Shown: piece after piece, positions 10,701 through 21,013 of the stretch
Position numbering within the stretch: position 1 is the first letter of the stretch
Layout: each line of letters opens with the position of its first letter
Origin: Rhexocercosporidium sp. MPI-PUGE-AT-0058
Taxonomy: Eukaryota > Ascomycota > Leotiomycetes > Helotiales
Assembly (NCBI GenBank): GCA_020746875.1
Contig: JAGTJL010000039.1
Span: 1-64,000 of the forward strand
Direction of reading: 5' to 3'
DNA length: 64,000 nt
Notes under the pieces: model-generated
The model's database searches: none
What the model saw: the letters and a program-made list of their open reading frames with translations, nothing else
What the model was told of the DNA's origin: nothing
Program-made: the position numbers and the translations under genes

Positions 10701-11806
10701 ATACACAGAAGTCAGCTACCTCTGGCGCCAAAGAGGCTCATGGAACAATCGAGCAACTTCAGAAGAGCTTCAATCTGACAGGAGGAAACGACCTACAATG
10801 GTTCTTAGGTATCGCAGTATTGCGCAATAGAAAGCGACGACTCATTTGGTTATCGCAAGCTTCTTATGTTGACAAAATCGCAGTACTAGCAGACAATATA
10901 TCGACCTATACCTCAGATCAAGTCCCAATGGGAAAGGAAGAATTGTTGCCAAACGACCAACCTACGAAGTTGCAAGAAATGACCGCCTACCAGAGAAAGA
11001 CTGGCTCCCTCCTCTATATCGCGATTAATACTCGACCCGATATTGCTTTCGCAGTCTCCCGATTAACTCGATTCAATACCAACCCCTCGAGACAACACCA
11101 CGAAGCGGCAGACCGAGTACTCAGATACCTCGCACGAACAAGAACACTAGCTCTTCAGCTCGGGGGTGGGGATTCATTCGCAGACAATACACTCGACAGG
11201 AAGAGTTCACACGCATACGCGATCAAGTTGTTTGGAGGAGTGGTTGGTTGAAGAGCTACAAAAGCAAACGACAGTCACAACGTCTACGACCGAGGCAGAG
11301 CTATTGGCAGTATCGCAGGGTGCAAGAGAGGGCTACTTTCTTAGCAGATTGCTCAAAGAGCTTGGAATACAACTCGACGAAAGCGATACAATGGTCCCCT
11401 TGGAATGCGATAATCAGCAAACAATACGACTCGTTACTCAAGAGCTAGCTACTCTGAACACTCGATTGCGACACACGATATACAGAACCACTGGCTACGG
11501 CAAGAGTACCTCCAGCGCATTCTTCGAATCGATTACGTTCCTACCAACCTACAACTTGCGGACGGGTTGACGAAAGCGCTTCAAAACACGGCGTTCAAGG
11601 CCTTTGTAAAGAGAATTGGGCTGGTCGATATCGAAGAACAACTGAGGAACCACAAATTGAGGGACTTAGAAGAACTTGCGGCCGAATACGAGATTAGAAA
11701 TTGGAAGAGTCCAAACTGCAGATTGCAGATTGGAAATTGGAAGAGTGAGAATTGCAGATTGCAAATTGGAAGAGTGGAATTGTTGCTAGGAAATTGCGGG
11801 CGCAAG
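7772..11806 (+). pseudogene. Copia gag-pol polyprotein, frameshifted and deleted
   Basis: The gag part starts MASSSTTSSSKK at 7772 and shifts frame near 8050-8200. It ends with a zinc knuckle CKACEGWHETKDC. Protease follows (LLDSGSTIHIF near 8850), then pre-integrase (LWHLRTGHPG) and integrase (D in IDFHDFE, NGGAEALGSVVKEKART). A frameshift near 9840 separates integrase halves. Past 10700 the reverse transcriptase has lost its catalytic core: the frame goes from a linker straight to LQWFLGIAVL, and no YVDD motif exists. RNase H (TTEAELLAVSQGAREGYF) is again in another frame after about 11250. The protein cannot support its own transposition. Confidence 0.9.
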
Positions 11807-11935
11807 TTATAGAGGTTTTCCCACTGGGTTTTCCCTTTATATTGACCCGAATGGGGCTTGCAAACTGGTTGCAAATTGGCCTACAAATTGGCTTACAAAT
11901 GGAGTTACAAATGGGACTACAATTTGGGGCTATAT
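11685..11935 (+). repeat. minisatellite-like repeats before the 3' LTR
   Basis: Two runs are visible. The first alternates ATTGGAAGAGT and AATTGCAGATTGCA blocks (about 11698-11775). The second is a 13-16 base unit around TACAAATTGGC (about 11860-11925). They overlap the end of pol and the region before the polypurine tract. Confidence 0.7.
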
Positions 11936-12204
11936 TATTTCTATTTTTGCGGTTATATTATTTCCAGTCTCGCCGGGAAAAGGCTTCATCTGGGGGGGTG
12001 TGTTGGTTTTACGGCTGGATAACTTGGGATAAATGGGTGTTTCTGGGAAATGAGGCGCTCTATTGTGGCGCAGCACTCTGCGCACAATATACTGAGAAAA
12101 CTGCAGATTAGCAGACACACACACACAATCATCAAGAATATCATCAATCTTCTCGTGCCCACACAGATCCATTTGCGCGTGCAACTTCGCCTAACAATCC
12201 AACA

Positions 12205-12372
12205 GAAGTCCAGTGGAACCTGTCTCGAAGACCTTGCATTTTGTGAATTCTAATATGCATACTGTTGTGTGTATATAATTAAATCAACGTTCTACAATCT
12301 ATAATATATGTACTGCCTGCCCTAAATATCATATTTGCGTCATTCATCTGTTCGTCAATAATCCCATCATCA
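12205..12372. other. short spacer between Copia LTR and MFS stop codon
   Basis: AT-rich 168 bases that must carry the 3' end of the minus-strand MFS transcript. No other feature is seen. Confidence 0.4.
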
Positions 12373-14284
12373 TCACGTCGTATTTCTCTGTGCATCCTTC
12401 CATTCGGCTTCCGCCTCTTCATCGCCGTCCAAAATTATTTCATGCCCATCACCCTCGCGAACCCAATTTGATGCAAGGCAGTTGAGCAAGGCTAGCCCAC
12501 TCAAGGCCCAAAATACACCGCCAATGACACCCTTCCGCACCCCAATTCCATATAGCAAGCCTCCGATACTTGGGCCAATGGATCGTCCGGCACTTGACAA
12601 ACTCTGAGCAATCCCATGCATAGTACCAAGTACAGACGGGTGAGGACTTGCGTTGTTCACTAATATCGTGGTGGCAGGTAGAGCGAATGTTCGTCCAGTG
12701 ACTTGAATGAACAGTACCGAGCACAGTGCAAGCCAGGCTAAAAAGCCATCTTTTTCGGCAGGAGGGGACGACCGTGAGGGAACAACAGAGAGATAGGGGA
12801 CTAATACGTAGGCTAACGGAAAGCAGTATAGGAAGATGCGCCAGGATCTAACGGTACCAATCTTAGTATTAACAATTGGGTAGATGAGAAGCTGTATAGA
12901 AATTCCCACGATGCCGAGAATACTCATCGCCAGTCCAACATCACGAGGTGGCATGCCCATGCCACCTGTGAAAATGAAAGGGAGGTGCTGCCGAAATTTG
13001 GGAGGTTCTGGATGCACTGGGTCGTTGACAGGCGTTGAAAGAAACACAGACCAAAGAGAGTTGAAGGTTCCGAGATGTGTTGCCATCATTGTGTGAGTGA
13101 TGAGAGTACATATCACATTGTATGTGAATATGCGGCGGAAGGGAAGACTTTGTTTCCACCGTGGGATAGATTTCTTCTTTTTGTGCTTGAATGTGCGAAC
13201 AGGGAATCCGGGTGTCAGTGGTGTTGCTGGTGTTAAAGGTGTGACAGGTAACATTTCCATATCTTCTTCTTCAGAATCTGAGCGATCCTCCAGATTTGCA
13301 GTGAATGTATACTCATGCATCATATTGATGTCTCTGCTTCGGGTGAAGATCTGTTTGATTTTCCGAGAACATTTCCTTCCTAAATCTTCTTTATGGCGTA
13401 GCGGACCAAGCGTCTAACATCATTTTAGCATGCTGTTATTGCTAAAACTAACGGCAAGTGCATATTTACCTCGTGTAGTCCCAAGAATACACCTAGAGCA
13501 GCACAGGCTAAAAACCCTGCGCTCAAAACATTCGGTGCTGCATAGGGAAACTTTCTAAGCCACTGATTCTGGCCAAACAATGACGGATAGCTGTTCGCGG
13601 GATCTGCTAGCAGTCCTCCCAGAATCGGTCCAATGATGATACCGATATTGAAGCACATCGGAAGCAGAAGGAAGGCTCTTGACTGGTATCTAATCTGTGT
13701 CAATATGGCCGATAGAATGTGGGATTTGTATATGCCTACTTCTTTTCTTCGACGATCTCTGACACCATTGTTTTCATAACACCAATATTTCCATTCAAAG
13801 CTCCACCCATGGTTCGGAATAGCATGGCTTGCCAGAAGGTCTTAGAGAAACCAAAGCCTAGACATGAGATAGATGTGCCTAAAAGCCCTATCAACAGTAC
13901 CACCTTCCTACCACATTTCTCGCTGTCCGATATTCGACCCCACATCATGGCCGTCAAGCATTGTGCGCCAGTGAAGCTACTAACCATGAGTCCTGCCTGG
14001 GTTGCTATCACCGAGTCCGGCAGTCTTTCGTCAAACGATTTGAGTTGATAGAACATATATGCCTAGAAATCCAGTCATGAGCAAGTGTTTTGCAGGTTTT
14101 TGGTGATGCAGAGGTATGAACGAACCTGTAATGAAGTCTGGACAAGCGGTTCCGACAGTCTTGCAAGTGTAAGAATAATCAACTGGCTCCTATGCGGCAA
14201 TGACCTCCAAGTGACAGGTTCTTCTTCCCGTGTCTCGTTCTCGACGACTTCCTGCATTCTTGCATTACCGCTTTCTGTCGTCAC
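12373..14284 (-). CDS. major facilitator superfamily transporter
   Basis: Four exons on the minus strand: 14284-14126, 14062-13740, 13689-13470 and 13413-12373. Together they give 580 codons, with introns of 63, 50 and 56 bases and the frame kept at each junction. The product is a polytopic plasma- or vacuolar-membrane carrier. The MFS signature between helices 2 and 3 is present (GRISDSEKCGRKVVLLIG), and helix 5 carries GIIIGPILGGLL. A long charged cytosolic loop with an Asp/Glu stretch and Thr-Pro repeats separates the two halves. The second half includes the helices around MSILGIVGISIQLLIYP. It resembles the ZIFL-like/YCR023C-type fungal group. Near secondary-metabolite genes it could export a product, but that is inference. 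All exons look intact and are not RIP-mutated. Confidence 0.92.
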
Positions 14285-14774
14285 CGCCTGTCATGGGAGA
14301 GCTCGAGCAAGGTCTAAGACTCATGAATTAGATTGATCACAAGGAAGAAAGGAGAGCTTGAGAGCTCAGGAAGCTAAGTAAGATTACAAGAAGAGCTTTG
14401 ACCATCAGTGGTTGGCTCATCAACATGGAGAGTACCCTGACACCGCCTCGCTATGGTCGGCAGCTTCATTCTGGGAGCCATTCTCGACCCGAGGCGTAGG
14501 ATGCCGTCCTGTGCCTTTATTTCCGTTGCTTGCATTCATCCATACTCCCAGCCATGTGCTTGTGTCAGAAATATAGTTGTCTGATACGGTAGCCTGTGTC
14601 AGCCGTATCAGCCTGTGTCAGCTTGTGTCACTACTGGTAGAGTGTCAGCTGACTGACAGCTATATTTATGGGTTCTCCCACTACTGTAGAGTAGATTCTA
14701 ATTCATCATCTGAATTATCTGTCAGCTTATGCCCATTTTATGATTTTTGAAAATGGAGCGCTTGTACTTCGTAC
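14285..14774. promoter_or_regulatory. MFS upstream region with a cluster of TGTCAG motifs
   Basis: About 490 bases upstream of the MFS gene. Between 14566 and 14780 the hexamer TGTCAG or its complement CTGACA recurs about eight times, including the palindrome TGTCAGCTGACTGACAG near 14645. It may be a regulator array or the remnant of a repeat. No coding sequence is seen. Confidence 0.45.
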
Positions 14775-14989
14775 TGTCAGATAATATGGCGCTTTTGGTT
14801 GGGCTCAATTGGACTGCGATTTCGGCGATACTTGCGCATGAAAAGAGCAGGGATATTTGCCCTAGCGGCACCCACAGAAAAGGGGGAATTCTTGAGTAAT
14901 TCCCTCTTCACAGAACAACAATTGAAGCAACTTTGAACTCATCAATTTGACCCATTATTATTTGATCAAGATACACGCAGTGTTTGACA
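14775..14989 (+). mobile_element. 5' LTR of a Copia relic
   Basis: Starts TGTCAGATAATATGG and ends CACGCAGTGTTTGACA. It is followed directly by ATTAACAGTCGG, the same primer-site sequence that follows the 5' LTR of the Copia element at 7435. The last 20 or so bases match the LTR at 36316-36556, so the two are related families. Confidence 0.7.
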
Positions 14990-15159
14990 ATTAACAGTCG
15001 GATTTGCTCTTTTTATTCGCATTCTTTTGAACCGAATTTATCCCATCTATTCTATTCTTCGCACTCGCGATCTCTAGATCAAGAACAACCAAAACAACCC
15101 CTTTCTCGACCTCTTTCTCGATCAATCTGATCAATCTCTTCTCGACCTCGACCTCAAAG

Positions 15160-16060
15160 ATGGCGTCTTCCACGAGCACGAATACAACTGTCTATAAGAC
15201 CCCAGAAGACTGGATTAGCTGGAATCTCGAGTTTATACTCAGAGCGGAAGGACTCAACCTCTGGACATACATCGACCCGGCAAAACCAACCCCATGGCCA
15301 AGACAGCCTATTCCACCGTCAATCGAGAATTACGAGGCCAGACAAGAAGACGCAGAATCTTCAGCGACGGCGACGGCAGGACGAGTGCAAACGAGAAGTG
15401 GCCCTAGAACTGTGACCCCTTCAAGACATGGTGCTAATCTGGTTCCTATTTCAATCGCAGATTTGACCCCTGAGTCGAAGCGGACTATCAACACGATTGG
15501 TCTACCTATGTCTTCCGTACGAAGGATTTCAAAGATTTTCGAGCAAATCTTAAGGAATTGAGCACTTGGACGATCTCTACAATCTCGACTACTCTTCGGA
15601 AGACCTGCTGCCTCAAGAATACGACAATTGACGAGTGGTATCTAGCTCTTCAAGAGACCGGTTCCGCCTACGAAGAAAATCTCGAAGAAAACGCTCGAAC
15701 CAAATACAAACTTGCGACCAATCCTTTGACGAAGCCTCCTCGAACGTTCGATATATGGGTGTCAGATTAGGAAGTCGCAATGGCGGAACGAAGGTCTCTT
15801 GGACTAGGGGACACACAGAAGGCAAAGTTCTAGGCTCCAGACTTAGCCATGACCATACAAGAAGTTATGCCAATTTGGGCCACGAATTTTGTCTTAAACA
15901 ACAAGATCGAGATCAGAGAGAATAAGTTGAGTTTTAGAGAAACAGCGGCTGACCATAAAAGACAGTGGAAAATTCTTCACTCAAGAACTCTCGTCAGTAA
16001 AGGCGCATTCCCATCTCTCGGACCATCCAGAACTCAACAATACGAAGAGGAGACTTAGAC
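15160..16060 (+). pseudogene. Copia gag relic
   Basis: The frame opening MASSTSTNTTVYKTPEDW is a Copia-type gag N-terminus and includes a Trp-rich block (EDWISWNLEFILRAEG). It breaks by stops and frameshifts near 15560, 15770 and 15925, and fragments continue to about 16060. No pol domains follow before the piggyBac element, so the copy is truncated. Confidence 0.7.
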
Positions 16061-16866
16061 TCAAGGTCAAAACAACTCTGACGCCGAGAAATCGAGCAAA
16101 GAGGGGAGAAATCACAAGTCAAAGGAGACCGAATTCTAGGACCAAGAGACTTGTTCAAGATCGAATCAAGAACGACGACTGTCTTACTAAGGAAGTCAAG
16201 CGATTAAAGAAAGGGAAGGAATCCACGACCCTAAAAGACAGCTGACAATTACGACAGATTAGGAGAATGAATACAATTCAAGGACCTTTCGGCCTCTCAG
16301 TCTATCCACTCAAAAATTCAACACTTCCGGTATATAGTCTGAGCCCTCGGCCCCGAATGGCGGTACAGAGCGCTTAGGGGGTGTAAAGAAGCCGTCTACC
16401 TCAACAACTGGAAGTCTCTATACGAGCGGTTTCATACCTTCCTAGCCTACCGAGATGGAGTTGTAACCAAGGAACGGAAGCCAAAACAACAACACCCTCT
16501 CTTTAGGGAAGTCTTGTCCCAAGACTTTTCTTTATATAGTTAACCATAGCTTATTACCAGAAAATGCATGAATCTTAGTACATTTTTTAGCCTTGTCCTC
16601 GTTATACCTGCTCCCGCCTATATCTTCAGGCAGTAGTAGATCCAGAAAATGCATGAATCTTAGTACATTTTTTGGTATTCTACTAGTGCATATAGGGAAT
16701 TGCAGGACTCTACTCTCAGAATCATGACCTCGTTAGCCGACTAAAGCAAGACTCAGTCGTACTAATCTCAGATACAATTAAACAGTGAACCTTATTCATC
16801 TGTGACGAACCAAGCGTAGCGAGGTTATTAATCAATCAAAGGTTGTAGCCTTATTCGTTATTCTAC
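16061..16866. other. degraded Copia 3' region and spacer
   Basis: No gene is supported. A 33-base direct repeat built on AGAAAATGCATGAATCTTAG occurs at about 16558-16591 and 16644-16676. The rest is probably decayed retrotransposon sequence. Confidence 0.4.
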
Positions 16867-18109
16867 TATCCGAGGGGCTGCTGCCAGGGTTGACTTGGCC
16901 AAAGCGCAGGGTTGCCTCGGCTAATTCTGGCCAATTAAAGAGCCGCATTTCGGTCGAATTCATTCAAATTCTGGTTACTCGCTATGAAATCTACTGAAAC
17001 AAGGCCTATCTTTACATAAATAAATGTCGTACTGTTTACACCTAAATATCGTCTGTTTCTTTACAAAAGACCGACCCTAATTTACTGATATTTGACTCAA
17101 TGCAACCCGTTTCGTAGGCCTGTCTCTAAACCTCCCTCCTTTATATGTAACACACTAACTCTTTTTAGCTAGTTTAACCTATTGGTGGAGATGTAGCGGT
17201 CTAAGGTTAGCTTCTTGATTAACAATAAAGACTCTCTTTTTTAGGCTCCGTTGAGAAGCTTTATCTGCCATAGTAAATAGCCCCTTAACGAGTACCCGTC
17301 GAAACTCTTATTAGCTTCTAAAAGACAGCTTCCGCGGCTCTTTAACTTCAGACCGCTTAGCTAATAAGTAATAGTTTACTAGAATAAGCCTAAATAATTA
17401 GTATTTAATAGCTTAGTGGCCTCCCCGGCGTACTTCTCTTAAACCAGGCTTTTAAGTAATTAAATAATCCCCTTAATCTACAGCTCCTATATTGTGATTA
17501 TAGTTATTAACTATTACCGGAATAAGTAGTACTTTAGTAGCTCCTTTCGTAAAGGGTACTCGGGATGTCTTTGCCTTTAAGCTTGTCTCTTTTAGGCGTT
17601 TTCTTTTCCGTTTAATAGTTTCATCCGCTAATAAGACCGATGTCATAAATAAGACAAAACCTTAATCCTTTTAGCCGATTTGGAGTGTTTTGCCGTTAAC
17701 TATAGGGTAGGCATAAAGCTGTCCCTATGGAATAACATTGTTCTTATCTAACTTCTTCAAATTTAATAATTCTTTAATAACGCCGGAGTTAGTTCGACAC
17801 GTGCCGGTGACGCCAAAGCCTAAGGTTTTTGCGTACGCCACGAATTTAGCTAATATAAAAAGATTGTCTAAAAAGGCATAGTATCCGTAACCTATTAAAG
17901 GCTTTGGTAACCGCTGTAAAAGCTTCAAAACCACCGCTTGGGTCTTGTTCCCTCTCTTACCGGCTTTTTTGGTACCGCTGTGAGGGAATGATCAGGTGAC
18001 TTTTATACTTTGTGAATAGTCTTACTTTATGAATATTATGTAAATAGCTTAAGTTAAAGATTTCCTTACGAATCTCTTTTTCTCTTTATAAACAATTATT
18101 TTACCTAAG

Positions 18110-20451
18110 TGTCACCGTCCGTGTATTTACTCGGTGTAGATACGGTGGGTTATGTTGATCTCAATAATCGAGAAGTAAGTGTATTACGTACAGTAAAATA
18201 AATAATAACTAATATAATTAAGATATTATTTTCAGTTAAGCACGAAGCTCCTATCTAATAACAGACGTGCCAGTCTTTTATAAAACCTTCGTTTCCCTCA
18301 GGACCGCTAAGACCGCTGGACCTCTGGCGGTCCGCCGGTCCTGGCGGTCGTCACGTGAGGGGGTCGCGTAATCCAGGGGCTTATCTGCCCTTTAGTCGTT
18401 TACCGATAACGTACTTGATAAGTAAGCGGATTATGCATGTTAACGGATCATACCCCACCAAAACTACTACTTTAAGAACTAATAACTCAATAACGAATTA
18501 AAATTATTATTATTAAACTAAATTAAATTGAATTAAATCTAAATAAACACGTACGGGCCGTGTGTTCGAGCGATTTACATATACTACACGTCCGCGGCGC
18601 GCGGATTCGTCCCTCTTCAACCCCACCCGTAAACTGACCCGTAAGCTCTATATTTGCAATTACAGATCGATTTAAGCTCTCTTATATTATCAAAACACCT
18701 CCTGTAATAATATATAACCTCCGTACAGCTCTCTTCTTCTTTTAGCGTTCATTCGCGGCCCGTAGCTTTTTATTTTCGTCCGCAAGAAGAACCGCAGAAT
18801 GCATAGCTATTTAATAACCTTTAACTAATTATTGAATCGCACGGTCTATAAGGCTAAAAGAACCAGCCGTACAACGTTATACAAAGTCTCCAATTGCCTT
18901 AACTTATAATTCCAACTCCTATATATTATATAACGTCTCTAGGACTTAAGTCGCTTATTCGGTCGCAGGAAGAAGAAGAGGAATAGGCGTCCGTAATTAA
19001 GTATTAAGCTTCGAGAGGACACGTTCAGGGTCGTACGGGACTAATCCAATAACTGCGAATCCATTACGGATCGTATTTGAAGTCAAAGCTTCTGTACGAG
19101 CTGTAAAATAAGCTAAAAGAAAATCAGACTTATTAATATAACTAACTCCAACTCGTATTAAATCTTTAATTTAACGTCCGTACGACCGCTTTAAACCTGC
19201 AAAACAACTAATATCAAGAAGTTAAAGTAAATACGACGAATATAATAGCATATAAAGAGTAATAATACAGTAGTCTTTATAAAACAAGTCGAATTCAGGC
19301 GTTATATAGCTTTTGTATCCGTTAAGAATCAAAAGCCGATATATACCCTTCGTACAATCTTTTATATGCGAATAAAACACGTCCGTAAGCTAAATTAAGC
19401 CTAATTAATTAGTCGTCTAGTTATTATCACTAACTATAATTATCCAGTTAGACGGTAAAGAGTCGAGATACTAAGAAAAGATATGAGTTTTGCCTTTAAG
19501 TATAATCATCGAGGGAAGTAACCAACCGCTCGAATTAATACACTCAATAGCCGTAACTTATTCGCGGTTCCTAGGTTGAATCGTAACGGGCCGCAAAGCT
19601 CGTTCAGAAGCCGTAATAACTTTTGCAGTTGAAATTACGCTTATTTAAAAGCCCGTCTTATTAAAGTTATAAATATCTTTATCTTAAATCTTATATTTTA
19701 CGACCGTATTTTGTATTAGTCGGAACCAATCTCGAATAACCGTAAGATCTTCGCAAAAAGCACGTTTATAATCGTATTTTCGGTTATATCGGATCCGCAA
19801 AGAGTCGTGACGTTGGACGAAGTTATATAGCTACCGAACTCTAATTATACGTGTAAAAGACGCGTCTGTACTAGTCCGTTTTTAGAAAAATAACGTAGCT
19901 ATATCTCGAATTAAAGCCGTACGGACCGGTAAACCTCGTTCGTCTATAAATAAAATCTAATTAACAAGCGTTAATTCTTCCGTAACTATAAGCTTATAGT
20001 TTACGGATCGAATTTCTTATCGTAGAACGCGTCTATAGAATCGCGCATATAAAATTAAATAAGCAACGTCGTAAGTATTTGCGGCTTCGCAAATACTCGT
20101 AAAATAGCCAGATTTATACGAATTAATCGCAAGAGCTATTTAGCCTTCCTTAAAAGCTAATTAAGTATTAGTTAATTAAGATATAACTAGTTAAATAATA
20201 TAAAAGTAATAGTTTTGATGGAATATGATCCGTTAACATGCATGATCCGCTTACTTATCAAGTACGTTAATAACATTTATATAATATGTGACTTATGAAA
20301 TCCTAAGTATTAGAGTCTCCTAAAGGGATGCTCCTAGGAGCGATACTCTCCTAGTATACTTCTCCTGGAGCCCTTACCCTCCTAAGCCTATAATCCTGAG
20401 TACTACGCTGTCCCGGGGCCTAGTGTCACGGGACGCGGGGCGTTCGTAATA
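18110..20451 (+). mobile_element. solo LTR, family 1, carrying a nested Fot1-like element
   Basis: Starts TGTCACCGTCCGTG and ends CGTTCGTAATA (RIP form of CGTAACA). It is flanked by CTAAG at 18105-18109 and 20452-20456, and it splits the Gypsy A 5' LTR. Without the nested element it is about 480 bases. It is the RIP-mutated counterpart, in opposite orientation, of the solo LTR at 4010-4363, with which it shares CTCGGTGTAGATACGGTGGG. Confidence 0.85.
18409..20267 (-). mobile_element. Fot1/pogo-like DNA transposon, RIP-mutated
   Basis: Terminal inverted repeats of about 65 bases begin ACGTACTTGATAAGTAAGCG, and TA flanks both ends (18407-18408 and 20268-20269). The 1859-base length fits Fot1-class elements. 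The minus strand near 19430-19500 decodes to a pogo DDE block equivalent to LPSNWIIIVSDN followed by a mutated GWTTN. There Gly has become Asn and Trp a stop, as RIP would do. Confidence 0.85.
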
Positions 20452-21013
20452 CTAAGTCGCATTCGATCTCGTTTATATTCTTATATTATTATATATTATT
20501 TATTTATATTACGATTCGGTATATTACTGTCCTCGACGTGATTATTATTAATTCCTCACTAAACATTACTATCGTACTAAAACTTTATTTAATACCCCTA
20601 TATATAGACTTTTTTACCCTTTTTTTACTATTAAATTAACGAAACTAATCAAATCTATTATAATTAATAATAATAATATTAACGACACGGCAAATGCTCT
20701 TACTACCCCTATTATCCTTTCTATTAATCGAGTACTTTATATATTACTTTTTAACGTCAATAATACTAAAGAATTATTTAAGGCCGCCTTTATAATTAAC
20801 TTAATAAGCCTTATCGACGAAGTCTTCTTTATATATAATACCGCATACGGCATATAAACGACTATTAAAACCCTCCGCGCCTTTTAAACGAATATAAATA
20901 ATTTATAAATTCGCTTAAAAAATACTTTTATTATTAAAAGCAATAAAAATATTATAATTACTTACTTAATAATAAAAAATAAAACTCTTTTAAAGATTAT
21001 TTAATTAAAAAGA

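Larger units (their letters stand above)
7435..12204 (+). mobile_element. Copia LTR retrotransposon, defective
   Basis: Long terminal repeats lie at 7435-7636 and 12001-12204, both starting TGTTGGTTTTAC and ending AATCCAACA, with roughly a dozen differences. A primer-site-like ATTAACAGTCGG directly follows the 5' LTR and a G-rich polypurine tract precedes the 3' LTR. The five bases outside the LTRs (GCTAT and GAAGT) do not match, so no target duplication is evident. The interior is not RIP-mutated, in contrast to the large elements further right. The gag-pol is broken (separate entry). Confidence 0.95.
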
